DNA of 64,000 nt, from positions 62,001 through 126,000 of the forward strand of contig DASWVB010000009.1 in NCBI GenBank assembly GCA_036401375.1. The letters are read 5' to 3'. The notes below the pieces were generated by a model, which saw only the letters and a list, made by a program, of their open reading frames with translations, was not told where the DNA came from and made no database searches. Shown one piece after another: positions 14,882-23,838 of this stretch. A program made the translations under genes and the position numbers. How positions within the stretch are numbered: position 1 is the first letter of the stretch; every line of letters begins with the position of its first letter. Source of the DNA: DASWUZ01 sp036401375. Lineage in GTDB: Bacteria > Acidobacteriota > Terriglobia > Terriglobales > Acidobacteriaceae.

Positions 14882-16348
14882 ATGACCTCAACGCCTATCA
14901 TGCACGACGTCAGCCAGCCCGGAAGCCAGAAGCGTTACTTCTATCAGAAGTTTGGCCTCACGGACCGCCTGCTCGAGCGCTGCCTTGGCGAGGCTCTCTC
15001 GGCAGGCGGCGACTACGCCGACCTCTACTTCGAGTCCGTCGCCTCCACCTCGCTCGGCGTCGATGAGTCACTGGTAAAGTCCGCCAGCCAGGGCGTCAGC
15101 GCCGGATGCGGCATCCGCGTTGTCTCGGGCGAGCGCACCGGCTACGCCTACACCGACGACCTCTCCGCCGACCGCCTGCTGCACGCCGCGCGCACCGCGG
15201 GCCTCATCGCAAGCGGCCCGGCAAAGCAGCCCGTCGCCGGATTCAAAGAGACCAAAGCCTCGAACCTCTACCCCATCCCCGCCGCCGATATCGACACCGA
15301 CCTCGCCGCCAAGCTGGATCTCGTCATGCGCGTCGATCGCGCCGCCCGCGCCTACGACAGCCGCATCGTACAGGTCCGCGCCAGCTACAGCGATGAACTG
15401 CGGCACATCCTCATCGCCGCATCGGATAGCACCTACGCCAGCGACACCCAGCCCCTCGCCCGTCTGAACGCCTTCGTCATCGCCAAGGACGGCACCAGGA
15501 GCGCACGCGGCAGCTCGGGCGGCGGTGGACGCGTAGAACTCGACTTTTTTCAGACTGAGAAGACCCCGGAACACTTCGCCCGCGAGGCCGCACGCCAGGC
15601 CATCCTGCAGCTCAATGCGGTCGCCGCTCCGGCGGGCGACATGGAGGTGGTACTCGGCCCCGGCTGGCCCGGCGTCCTCCTGCACGAGGCGGTCGGCCAC
15701 GGTCTCGAGGCCGACTTCAACCGCAAAAAGACATCCGCCTTCGCCGGCCTCATCGGCCAGCGGGTCGCGTCCTCCAAGGTCACAGTGGTCGATAACGGGA
15801 CCATGCCCAACCGGCGCGGCTCGCTCAACGTCGACGACGAAGGATCGCCCACCCAGGAGACGGTGCTCATCGAAAACGGCATCCTCAAGGGCTATCTCAG
15901 CGACAAGCTCTCTGCACGCCTGATGGGCATGGCCGACACCGGCAACGGACGCCGCGAGAGCTATCAGCACATCCCCATGCCGCGTATGACCAACACCTAC
16001 ATGCTCAACGGCGAGGATGCGCCCGAAGACATCATCCGCAGCGTCAAGCGCGGCCTCTACGCCGTCAACTTCGGCGGTGGATCGGTCGACATCACCAGCG
16101 GCAAATTCGTCTTCTCCGCATCCGAGGCCTACCTCATCGAAGATGGCCGTATCACCGCTCCGGTTCGCGACGCGACCCTGATCGGCAACGGGCCCGAGGC
16201 TTTGAAATACGTCTCAATGGTCGGCAACGACCTCGCACTCGATGAAGGCATAGGCACCTGCGGCAAAGACGGTCAGAGCGTTCCGGTCGGGGTGGGCATG
16301 CCTACCGTCAAGCTCGACCGCATGACCGTGGGCGGCACGGGAAGCTGA
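14882..16348 (+). CDS. tldD: TldD-type metalloprotease
   Basis: TldD is the catalytic half of the TldD/TldE heterodimer, which degrades unfolded peptides and matures some ribosomally made natural products. The 488-residue product has the zinc motif HEAVGHGLE at about residue 268 and a distal cysteine near the end (GTCGKDG). It also has the conserved GVLLHEAVGH context, MTNTYMLNGE and a C-terminal beta sandwich. GGAGCTC lies just before ATG 14882. Its partner tldE is 2.3 kb downstream, same strand, separated by an unrelated block of small genes. Confidence 0.95.
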   Translation: MTSTPIMHDVSQPGSQKRYFYQKFGLTDRLLERCLGEALSAGGDYADLYFESVASTSLGVDESLVKSASQGVSAGCGIRVVSGERTGYAYTDDLSADRLLHAARTAGLIASGPAKQPVAGFKETKASNLYPIPAADIDTDLAAKLDLVMRVDRAARAYDSRIVQVRASYSDELRHILIAASDSTYASDTQPLARLNAFVIAKDGTRSARGSSGGGGRVELDFFQTEKTPEHFAREAARQAILQLNAVAAPAGDMEVVLGPGWPGVLLHEAVGHGLEADFNRKKTSAFAGLIGQRVASSKVTVVDNGTMPNRRGSLNVDDEGSPTQETVLIENGILKGYLSDKLSARLMGMADTGNGRRESYQHIPMPRMTNTYMLNGEDAPEDIIRSVKRGLYAVNFGGGSVDITSGKFVFSASEAYLIEDGRITAPVRDATLIGNGPEALKYVSMVGNDLALDEGIGTCGKDGQSVPVGVGMPTVKLDRMTVGGTGS

Positions 16349-16477
16349 GAAGCAACAAACGGAACTGCATTGGGCCCCCGAAAGCACCTCAAGATGGACG
16401 TAGTGACTGAACCTGAGCACAAGGCCGCGATCGAGCCCCAGAGAGCCACGGGCCACTAAAACGAACGGAAAGGCTCC

Positions 16478-16738
16478 ATGCAAAACGTAGAGGTCAAGCA
16501 TTTCTATACCGACGGCGATGGCAACCGTGTTTATGGCTGGGAGGTCGTCACCATCAACGACGCCCTCAAGATGGCTGAGCCGGTCGCCCGCTGCCTCGAG
16601 TGTCAGGGAGCGATCCGCCTGGTGCGCGGCACTGGCGGCGAGGTCGACCACGCCGAGCATCGCAAGCGCAACACCGGCTGCTCGCTCGGCGACCGCTTCG
16701 AGGGCACCAAGAACTTCGCCGAGAAGCGCATCGAGTAG
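16478..16738 (+). CDS. Small Cys/His protein, unknown
   Basis: An 86-residue protein with GGAAAGG in front of ATG 16478. Its middle reads ARCLECQGAIRLVRG and continues VDHAEHRKRNTGCSLGD. A C-x2-C pair followed by H-x2-H and a further cysteine could form a zinc ribbon or treble clef. The N-terminal FYTDGDGNRVYGWEV and this composition suggest a real protein, but I cannot name a family. It lies directly after tldD in the same direction. Confidence 0.6.
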   Translation: MQNVEVKHFYTDGDGNRVYGWEVVTINDALKMAEPVARCLECQGAIRLVRGTGGEVDHAEHRKRNTGCSLGDRFEGTKNFAEKRIE

Positions 16739-16811
16739 CGTGCGGCGCGCGACATGAGGAAATGCATACGCCGCTGTCTGACCTTCGAGAAGGCGCTTCC
16801 TTCTCCAGCGT

Positions 16812-17315
16812 CTATTCCAAGGGAACCGCAGCTGCTGCGAACTTATTTCGCAGCCAGAACGCCACTCGTTGAATCTTGCCCACGCGAAGCTGGCCAGGAC
16901 CGGAGCCCCGCAGCCAAAACATGCGCCCGTCTTGCAGGCGTACTTGCACTTCTATTTCCATACACTGCCCAATTGAGGTAACGCTAGTAACCGGCGCTGC
17001 TTCAAGAAATTGAATACTCCCCGGCTTGAGTTCCGTCCCCCACAGCGAGTGATCGAAGGCAGCCACAGGTCGCTTGTTCTTCAGATAGGCGATGTTTGCC
17101 AATGCGTAGGTTTGTGATCGGGAGCGATTACGTATGTCGAAACTTGGCCGCACGTTTTGAAGGCTGTCTCCTGACCGATCAAATCGCCATGAGTAACCAA
17201 TGGTTATATCCGTTGCCGTCAAGAACCATTGAATGATCACGTACAGGAACACGAGCAAGAAACCAGCGAAAATGTTGCCGAGAAATCCCGCCGCGACTTC
17301 CAGCCAGAACGCCAT
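16812..17315 (-). CDS. Membrane-anchored hypothetical protein
   Basis: A 167-residue product with one strong membrane segment at residues 8-33 (AAGFLGNIFAGFLLVFLYVI), then a soluble domain with IGYSWRFDRSGDSL, PSFDIRNRSRSQTYALANI and a glycine-rich end. The soluble part is predominantly beta and resembles adhesion- or sensor-like domains without a family I can name. It is oriented against its neighbours. GC content is visibly lower than in tldD, as in the next two genes, suggesting a transferred block. Confidence 0.6.
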   Translation of the reverse strand: MAFWLEVAAGFLGNIFAGFLLVFLYVIIQWFLTATDITIGYSWRFDRSGDSLQNVRPSFDIRNRSRSQTYALANIAYLKNKRPVAAFDHSLWGTELKPGSIQFLEAAPVTSVTSIGQCMEIEVQVRLQDGRMFWLRGSGPGQLRVGKIQRVAFWLRNKFAAAAVPLE

Positions 17316-17402
17316 GGACTCAAATCATCGCATTGTTTCCTCCGCCCCTCACAATGGCGAGGGCTTCAATGCTATAAAGAGGCACGCGAGGTAGTCCAGA
17401 AT

Positions 17403-17933
17403 ATGAAGACCCCACAGGCGTTAATGTTGATGGGATTTCTGGCGGTTGCCGCCTCAGCAACTGCGCAGAAATCTGACAAGTTTGCCGTATTCGTGACGGG
17501 GTTAGACGACGCAGCGCCGGTCTCACAGTCTTTGATCAAGAAGTTGAACGCCTCACAGCCATTCGAGGCGGTGGCTGCAAAAGACCCGAGCAAAGTAGCT
17601 GTGTTGATCTCGTGCATGCCCCGTAGCAAACCAGCCGACCCCTTCGGATGCATGTACGTTGCACAGTTCAACGGGCCAACATTCAAGACATTTTTGGGTG
17701 GTGGGCTCTTCTTTGCCATGAGTGCTGACGAGATAGCAAGCAATTTCCTGGGGTCGATAGCCAAAGACATCGTGGAGAGATTCGACAGCACAAGCAGGGA
17801 CAATTTGAGGGAAGCGTTAGAAGCTTGCCTACTGATTACAGATTCGAAGTGCAACGTGCCTGACCCGTTACAGAAAGAATTCGACGCAAAGCAACTCACT
17901 CTTGGCCAATACCTACTCAAGAAAAATCCGTAG
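17403..17933 (+). CDS. Secreted hypothetical protein
   Basis: ATG 17403 follows GAGG and opens a 176-residue product with a clear signal peptide (TPQALMLMGFLAVAASATAQ, cleavage after A-x-A). The mature part has two cysteine-containing segments (LISCMPRSKPADPFGCMYV and ACLLITDSKCNVP) that could form disulfides, and a helix with MSADEIASNFLGSIAKDIVE. The longer reading from 17229 would run through the divergent membrane gene and is rejected. Function unknown. It is followed 53 bases later by another secreted protein gene. Confidence 0.65.
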   Translation: MKTPQALMLMGFLAVAASATAQKSDKFAVFVTGLDDAAPVSQSLIKKLNASQPFEAVAAKDPSKVAVLISCMPRSKPADPFGCMYVAQFNGPTFKTFLGGGLFFAMSADEIASNFLGSIAKDIVERFDSTSRDNLREALEACLLITDSKCNVPDPLQKEFDAKQLTLGQYLLKKNP

Positions 17934-17986
17934 AGACAAACGCCAGAAACTCGATCGCGCAAGTCCCGAAGCAAAGGAGCGCCTCA

Positions 17987-18580
17987 ATGGCTATATCAAA
18001 GGTGTACCTCACCGCAGTTGCTCTTCTAACAGTCGGCCTTGCGTGCGTGGCTAACGCGCAAACTGAGAAGGATTTTCCAGCTGACCACGAAGTCGTTCTC
18101 GTGCTCACACAGACTGAGCGGGCTATACAACAGTATAAGCCGCTGATAGACCAAGAAGAGATTCAGATAGGCAAAGGCGGTGCAGATGCTGCCGCCACGG
18201 ACCGGCAGCTTGTAAGTTCATTGGAAAAGGCGGTAAAAACATTAAAGGTTGAGCCCCAAGGATTCAATGGGCCACTGGGTTTTGCCTTCTTCGAATGGTT
18301 AGATGACGCGTCCCGAAACGCTGCGCTCTGCGCAAGTTCCGGATCGTCGCATGTTGCGGCCCAACTGATCGCTGGAGATACAAGCAAGGCCAGTTCTCTT
18401 CTTCATCTGGCTCAGAGTTGCAACGATGTATCCACGTTGATTTACACAGTGAGCGAGAACGCGGGTTCCTTGTACCAACAATACGTTGAAGCTGAACAGC
18501 AATTAGCGGCTCATGGTGCTCAGGTGGCAGCGACCTGTGCGGATATTCTGAAGAAGAAAGGCACGGCACCCAAGCGGTAG
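17987..18580 (+). CDS. Secreted helical hypothetical protein
   Basis: A 197-residue product with a signal peptide (VYLTAVALLTVGLACVANAQ). The mature chain is almost entirely helical, with TERAIQQYKPLIDQEEIQIG and a C-terminal coiled-coil-like YQQYVEAEQQLAAHGAQVAA. Two cysteines (NAALCASS and LAQSCNDV) may pair. AAAGGAG lies before ATG 17987. It probably forms a unit with the preceding secreted protein; no family is recognised. Base composition is lower in GC than in tldE. Confidence 0.65.
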   Translation: MAISKVYLTAVALLTVGLACVANAQTEKDFPADHEVVLVLTQTERAIQQYKPLIDQEEIQIGKGGADAAATDRQLVSSLEKAVKTLKVEPQGFNGPLGFAFFEWLDDASRNAALCASSGSSHVAAQLIAGDTSKASSLLHLAQSCNDVSTLIYTVSENAGSLYQQYVEAEQQLAAHGAQVAATCADILKKKGTAPKR

Positions 18581-18632
18581 ATATGGGACCGACCGCTCAG
18601 GTCAAAGCGACCCCCTGAGCCAAGTAACCAAC

Positions 18633-18647
18633 TATAATCTTTTGATG
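18633..18647 (+). promoter_or_regulatory. TATAAT -10 element positioned for a leaderless tldE mRNA
   Basis: A perfect TATAAT (18633-18638) lies six bases before ATG 18645, so transcription would start at or next to the start codon. There is no ribosome-binding site before the ATG. No good -35 is visible. Confidence 0.45.
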
Positions 18648-20042
18648 TCGCCTGTAGAAACTGCCGCACAATCGTTTTCAGCGCCCGCCCTCTCCCCTGA
18701 CCTGAAGCAGCTCGCCGCTGACATCGTGGCAAAGGCCGCCCGCGCTGGCGCTACCGACGCAGAAGTCGTCATCCGCGAGGGCGATGAATTCTCAACCCTC
18801 GTCCGCCTCGGCCAGGTCGAGACTCTCAAGGAATCCGGCTCCCGCGGCATCGGCCTGCGCGTCTTCCTCGGTCAGCGCACCGCCAGTACCTCCTCGAGCG
18901 ACTTCACACCCGAGGGCATCGAACACCTCGTCAACGGCGCCATCAGCCTGGCCCGCGTGACCTCTGAAGATCCCTTCGCAGGCCTGCCCGAGCACGGAGC
19001 CTTTGGCCAGCTCACCGGCGACCTCGACCTCTACTATGAAGACGTCTACTCCCTGCCCGGGGAGCAGCGCATCGACTATGCCCGCCGCGCCGAGGCAGCC
19101 GCGCTCAGCGTAGATACCCGCATTCAGAACAGCGATGGAGGCAGCTTCGACGCCGCCACCGGCCGCAAAGTGCTCGCCAATTCGCGCGGCTTCGTAGGGG
19201 AGTCGCAGCGCTCCTACTGCTCCATCTCGGCGGTGCCGATCGCCCACTCCGAGACCGGCGAGATGCAGCGCGACTACTGGTACCACGCCGCTCGCACCCT
19301 CGGTAGACTCGAATCCCCCGAGTCCATCGGCATCGAAGCAGCCCGCCGCACGCTGCGTCGCCTCAACGCTCGCCGCGTCGCGACCCAGAGGGTGCCGGTT
19401 GTCTTTGCACCCGAGATTGCCCGCGGCCTCATCGGCAATATCTTTGAAGCAGCCAACGGAGACGCCATCTATCGCGGCGCGTCCTTTTTCACCGGCCTGC
19501 TCGGCGAACAGGTGGCCGCCGAAAGCGTCACTGTCATTGACGACGGTACCATCGTGGGCGGCTTTGGTACGGCGGCCTTCGATGGGGAGGGACTGCCGAC
19601 GCGACGTACCGTCATCGTAGAGCGCGGCATCCTCAAGAATTACCTGCTCAACACCTACACCGCCCGCAAGATGAACATGCAATCGACCGGCAATGCCTCG
19701 CGCGGACTCGCCGGCAACCCCGGCATCGGGGCCGGCAATCTCTTCCTCGAACAAGGCAGCCTCACCCCCGGGCAGATCCTCGCCGATATCCCAAGCGGCC
19801 TCTACGTAACGGAGCTGATGGGGCCCGGCATCAACATGGTCACCGGCGACTACTCCCGTGGAGCCTCCGGCATCTGGATCGAGAACGGCGAACTCACCTA
19901 CCCGGTCCAGGAGATCACCATCGCCGGCAACCTCAAAGACATGTTTCGCAACATCAGCGCCATCGGCAGCGACCTCGAGTTCCGCGGCTCTGTCGCCTCT
20001 CCGACGATCCGCATCGACGGCATGACCATCGCGGGCAGCTGA
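18645..20042 (+). CDS. tldE: TldE/PmbA, non-catalytic partner of TldD
   Basis: The 465-residue product is homologous in layout to TldD but lacks HExxxH; the equivalent place reads PEIARGLIGNIFEAANGDAI, typical of TldE/PmbA. Other family marks are ESGSRGIGLRVF, DLDLYYED, GAGNLFLEQG, TELMGPGIN, MVTGDYSRGASGIWIENGEL and the C-terminal RNISAIGSDLEFRG. With TldD it forms the chamber that admits unfolded peptides. ATG 18645 is preferred to TTG 18642. The promoter position suggests it is transcribed independently of tldD. Confidence 0.94.
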   Translation: MSPVETAAQSFSAPALSPDLKQLAADIVAKAARAGATDAEVVIREGDEFSTLVRLGQVETLKESGSRGIGLRVFLGQRTASTSSSDFTPEGIEHLVNGAISLARVTSEDPFAGLPEHGAFGQLTGDLDLYYEDVYSLPGEQRIDYARRAEAAALSVDTRIQNSDGGSFDAATGRKVLANSRGFVGESQRSYCSISAVPIAHSETGEMQRDYWYHAARTLGRLESPESIGIEAARRTLRRLNARRVATQRVPVVFAPEIARGLIGNIFEAANGDAIYRGASFFTGLLGEQVAAESVTVIDDGTIVGGFGTAAFDGEGLPTRRTVIVERGILKNYLLNTYTARKMNMQSTGNASRGLAGNPGIGAGNLFLEQGSLTPGQILADIPSGLYVTELMGPGINMVTGDYSRGASGIWIENGELTYPVQEITIAGNLKDMFRNISAIGSDLEFRGSVASPTIRIDGMTIAGS

Positions 20043-20173
20043 CCCGCAGCGGGCCAAGCCGAAGCCCGAGCATGCCCTGCGCTGAACGATGGTCCAGCAA
20101 CAAGGGAGCCGAAGCTCTAGACTATCGGCGGCTGGTGAAAGACGGGAGTTAAACTCCTACCAGGGGGACCGGG

Positions 20174-20686
20174 ATGGCGACTAAAACGCTCTTGCCTATC
20201 GAGGTTTACAACAGAACCTCCTACGCGCCCGATCGCGAGTTCATCGACGGAGAGCTGAGAGAGCGGAACGTGGGCACATTCGAGCACGCCAGGATTCAAC
20301 TTCTACTAGGAACGCTTTTTCAAGTACACTCCCGCGAATGGAACATACAACCGGTTACAGAATGCCGCATGCGGGTCAACGAGCAGCGGACGCGCATCCC
20401 GGACCTTGCAGTCCTCTCGCGCGGACCTCATCCGTCCGTACTGACCGACCCTCCACTGATCGTTGTCGAAGTCCTCTCCCCCGACGACACCTACGGAGAT
20501 ATGCGCGAGAGAGCGCTCGACTACAGCAGGATGGGCATAGCGCACATCTGGCTGGTCGATCCGCTGACCAGGACAGGCCAGGTGTTCCACGAAAACCGCT
20601 GGAACGACGTGACCGAGTTCGCGGTACCCTCGACCTCTGTCCGCATCACGTTGGCCAGCCTCTTCGCGGAGTTTGACGAGTACTAG
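20174..20686 (+). CDS. Uma2-family (DUF820) restriction-endonuclease-like protein
   Basis: A 170-residue member of the Uma2 family, which adopts a PD-(D/E)XK fold. Visible marks are DREFIDGELRER, RIPDLAVLSRG (catalytic aspartate), PLIVVEVLSPDDTYGDM (glutamate strand), YSRMGIAHIWLVDPLTR and FAVPSTSVRITLASLF. These proteins are abundant in cyanobacteria and acidobacteria and of unproven biological role. ATG 20174 follows a GGGGGACCGGG stretch. No partner gene is apparent. Confidence 0.9.
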   Translation: MATKTLLPIEVYNRTSYAPDREFIDGELRERNVGTFEHARIQLLLGTLFQVHSREWNIQPVTECRMRVNEQRTRIPDLAVLSRGPHPSVLTDPPLIVVEVLSPDDTYGDMRERALDYSRMGIAHIWLVDPLTRTGQVFHENRWNDVTEFAVPSTSVRITLASLFAEFDEY

Positions 20687-20738
20687 CAGCAGTCCCAGGC
20701 CACTCGAGACCTGACTGCCCTCGAGAGGCAGTCCAGGC

Positions 20739-22067
20739 TCAGCGAATGAACCAGCTGACCACCAGCGCGATCGAAGCAGAGAAGATCGTTCCCGTAGTAA
20801 TCCACCCCAGCACATTGATCGCGCGCCCGTTCACCTTGTCGCCCATGATCTTCCTGCGATTTGTCATGAACATGATGAGCAGCATCAGCGGCGGAGTGGA
20901 AAACCCCTGGATGATCCCGGCAAAGACCAGAGCCTTCATAGGATTGAAGCCGAGGAAGTTGATCGACATTGCCGCCAGCGTGAACACCGTGATCGCGAGG
21001 TAGAAGTTCTTGGCCTCGGCCGGTTTGCGATAGAGCCCGTGGCGCCAGCCCAGGCTTTGCGCCACGTCATAGGCGGCGCCGGTGGTCATCACCGGCACAG
21101 CGAGGAAGCCTACTCCCACGATGCCGACCGCGAAGAGCGCGCCCGCGACCTTGCCCGCCAGGGGACGCAGTGCCATGGCTGCATCGGCCGCGCTCGCAAT
21201 ATCGTGCCGCCCGGCGCGAAACAGCGTCGCCGCCGTCGCCAGGATGATGAAGTACATCACCACATTCGAGAACAGCATGCCGAAGATCACGTCGATCAGC
21301 GACTGCTTCAAGTCAGCATGGGTCGCGCCCCGCCGGTGCCGAACCCTTTTGCGACCCGCCGCGATCTTCTCCTCCACCTCCTCATTCGACTGCCATGTGT
21401 AGAGGTAGGCAGAGAGTGAAGTGCCGATGATCGCTACCAGCAGCGACAGGAACGACTTGTCGAAGCGCACCTGCGGCACAAAGGTGCCCCGAAGCACGCC
21501 GCCAACCTCGGGATGCGACATCAACGCCGAGATCACGTAAGCGATCAGGGACATCGCAAGCACCCGCAGCACATTGCGGATGAACGTATAAGATCCCCAG
21601 ATTTGCAGCACCAGTACAGTCGCCGTCACCAGCAGAACGATCAGCTTGGTCGAGACTGGAATGAGAATCCCGAGCGCCGCCGCCATGGCCCCAATATCAG
21701 CGCCCGCTTCGATAACATTTCCAACAACTACCCCTGCCAGCACCGTGTAGAGGAACCAGCGCGAGTAGTGCTCGCGGATCACGGCGAACAGACCCATGCC
21801 GGTCACCTGTCCCAGCTTGCCCGACAGGTAGACGACCGCGACCATCATGGGTAGGGTGACCGGGGCAGTCCACAGGCACATGTAGCCGAACTGCGCACCG
21901 GCCTGTGCATAGGTGCCGATGGCGCAGCAATCGTCGTCCGCCGCGCCGGTGATCAGGCCCAGGCCTGCCGAGCGCAGAACGCTGTGCTGTTTTTTTTCCG
22001 GCTGCTGCCCGGCAAGCGGTCCCGGCGGCTCGCTCAACGCCCTCGGCGGAGCGTTCGACGCCGGCAT
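20739..22067 (-). CDS. Nramp-family divalent metal transporter, divergent clade
   Basis: An integral membrane protein with about eleven segments. The first helix motif, which in canonical Nramp is DPGN, reads TGAADDDCCAIGTYAQAGAQFG. The D-D-D form belongs to the divergent Nramp-related clade, where Pro-Ser usually follows; here two cysteines follow. YLYTWQSNEEVEEK, VGFLAVPVMTTGAAYD and NFLGFNPMKAL are further conserved segments. ATG 22067 (MPASNAPPRAL) is taken as start; the frame stays open to 22169. Substrate could be Mn, Mg or another divalent metal; no metal riboswitch or regulator gene is seen nearby. Confidence 0.85.
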   Translation of the reverse strand: MPASNAPPRALSEPPGPLAGQQPEKKQHSVLRSAGLGLITGAADDDCCAIGTYAQAGAQFGYMCLWTAPVTLPMMVAVVYLSGKLGQVTGMGLFAVIREHYSRWFLYTVLAGVVVGNVIEAGADIGAMAAALGILIPVSTKLIVLLVTATVLVLQIWGSYTFIRNVLRVLAMSLIAYVISALMSHPEVGGVLRGTFVPQVRFDKSFLSLLVAIIGTSLSAYLYTWQSNEEVEEKIAAGRKRVRHRRGATHADLKQSLIDVIFGMLFSNVVMYFIILATAATLFRAGRHDIASAADAAMALRPLAGKVAGALFAVGIVGVGFLAVPVMTTGAAYDVAQSLGWRHGLYRKPAEAKNFYLAITVFTLAAMSINFLGFNPMKALVFAGIIQGFSTPPLMLLIMFMTNRRKIMGDKVNGRAINVLGWITTGTIFSASIALVVSWFIR

Positions 22068-22401
22068 CGGCCGGTGTTCCGGAAGACTCTGGTCAGCTCG
22101 CACTCGGTGCTTCGATGCGTGCAGCTTACCTCCAGTTGGGTCAAACTGCCTCGCTGCAGAGGCCCACACCGATCCCGCGAGCGCAGAGCTACGCTGCTTC
22201 CATCCTCAAAATCGAAGCAACAACAAACTGTGACGTGCCGCGGCGAACCGCTCGTCTCCGTGCAGCGTTCCCTTTCGCCTCGAGCCGCCGCCCGGGCTGC
22301 TTGAGCCACTCTCTAGGCGAACTGGCCCGAAACGCCCTCAACCTGAGACCATAATGTGAAATGCGGATTGCCGACCACCATCAGCGGATGAGCAGAAGTT
22401 G
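22068..22401. other. Divergent intergenic region, nothing further recognised
   Basis: It separates the leftward Nramp gene from the rightward UvrC-like gene. I see no riboswitch, RNA gene or strong promoter. Confidence 0.4.
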
Positions 22402-23838
22402 ATGCTGGCGCACTCCGTCCCATTCAACCCCCGCGAACCGGCCGAAGCCCTCAGCGAGCTGCCTCTAAAGCCGGGAGTCTTCGCGCTCTTCGCGGCCGAC
22501 CCGCACGCGGAGCCGTACCTCAGCCGCACCACCAACCTCCGTCGTCGCATCAGCCGCTTCCTCGATGCCCGCCCCGCCGCTCCAGGCGTCAACTCCCGCC
22601 GTCTGCAACTCGCTGAGAGGGTAGTGCGGATCGAATACACCGCCGCCGGCTCTGACCTCGAATCGACTCTGGTCCTCTACTCCGCGTCCCTGCAGGCCTT
22701 TGGAGAGCGCGCCCGCAAGCGCCTCCGCCTCGCGCCGCCCGCCTTCATCCGCTTTGCTGCTCACAATCCCTATCCGCGAGCCTACGTCACCAACAAGCTC
22801 GCGAAGGGGGCAGCCGACCATCTTTACGGGCCGTTTCCCTCGCGCCTCGCTGCCGAACGCTACCTCGACGAAGCGCTGAATCTCTTCCTGCTCCGCCGCT
22901 GCACCTTTGAACTGCATCCCGATCCGGCGTTTCCCGGCTGCGTCTACTCCGAGATGAAGATGTGCCTCGCGCCCTGCTTCAAGGGCTGCACGGACGAGCG
23001 CTACGCAGAAGAGGCGGCCCGCGTCCAGGCCTTCCTCGCGACCCGGGGCAGCAGCCTGCTCGATGCGCTGGCCGTGGAGCGCGCCGCCGCCTCCGATGCC
23101 ATGGAGTTCGAAAAGGCCGCCGCAGTCCACGCCCGCGTCCAAAAGGTGCAGGCCGTGGCTGCGCTTGCCGCTGAAGTCGTCCGCCCCCTGGCACATTTAC
23201 GCGCCACCCTCGTCATGCCAGCGGCTGAGCCCTTCCACGTCGCCCTGTTCTCGCTCCAGTCAGGCCTGATCTCCGGGCCTGCCCTCTACTCAGTAGCAGG
23301 AATGCGCCACCCCAACGAGCAATCCGGCTCAAGCTCGCTCTACGCCCACCCATTCGCCCTCGAGCCAGTGCCGTTGATAGAAGCGGTGCCCCTCTCCGAG
23401 GCCGTGCGTGTCCAGGAAGGCCTCTCCAGCTTGAACGGCATATCCAGCTCGGAAGGCCTGCCCGGTTCGGAAGTACAGCCGACTCGAGACCAGCCCGCAG
23501 GCGACGGGTGGGTCATGGCGGAGCGCCGGCCCGTCTCCGAAGCGGCGTCCACAAAGCGGGCCTCGTCAGCACGCCGCGGCATCCTGGAAGCGCGCCTCGA
23601 CGAAGCCTTCGCTACCCTCGCAGCACCCAGACCGCCGGACAGCCAGCAAACCACCGCCGACCACCTCTGCATGTTCAAGCGCTGGTACTACCGCCCCGCA
23701 GCCCAGCGCACCGGCGAGATCATCTTCCACGACCAGGCCGCAGTCCCACCCACAAAGGCGATCCTCCGCAGCATCTCCAGAGTCTTCCGCGGCGCCTCCG
23801 CGCCAATACAGGGCGCAGTGGTACCTCTCATCAGTTGA
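22402..23838 (+). CDS. UvrC-like protein: degenerate GIY-YIG, Cys cluster, UVR motif; no RNase H half
   Basis: Residues 20-60 resemble the UvrC GIY-YIG domain but key residues differ: KPGVFALF in place of PGVY, and PYLSRTTNLRRR in place of YVGKA-x-LRxR. A cysteine cluster (CTFELHPDPAFPGC, MCLAPCFKGC) matches the UvrC Fe-S region, and MEFEKAAAVHARVQKVQ matches the UVR helix that contacts UvrB. The C-terminal RNase H nuclease and HhH region of UvrC are absent; a low-complexity SSLNGISSSEGLPGSE stretch and an unassigned end replace them. It may be a Cho-like or regulatory UvrB partner; whether it cuts DNA is uncertain. ATG 22402 follows GCAGAAG. Confidence 0.75.
   Translation: MLAHSVPFNPREPAEALSELPLKPGVFALFAADPHAEPYLSRTTNLRRRISRFLDARPAAPGVNSRRLQLAERVVRIEYTAAGSDLESTLVLYSASLQAFGERARKRLRLAPPAFIRFAAHNPYPRAYVTNKLAKGAADHLYGPFPSRLAAERYLDEALNLFLLRRCTFELHPDPAFPGCVYSEMKMCLAPCFKGCTDERYAEEAARVQAFLATRGSSLLDALAVERAAASDAMEFEKAAAVHARVQKVQAVAALAAEVVRPLAHLRATLVMPAAEPFHVALFSLQSGLISGPALYSVAGMRHPNEQSGSSSLYAHPFALEPVPLIEAVPLSEAVRVQEGLSSLNGISSSEGLPGSEVQPTRDQPAGDGWVMAERRPVSEAASTKRASSARRGILEARLDEAFATLAAPRPPDSQQTTADHLCMFKRWYYRPAAQRTGEIIFHDQAAVPPTKAILRSISRVFRGASAPIQGAVVPLIS

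Noticed and set aside
17229..17402. 58-residue extension of the secreted protein at 17403
   Set aside because: It lies antisense to the membrane protein gene and buries the signal peptide.
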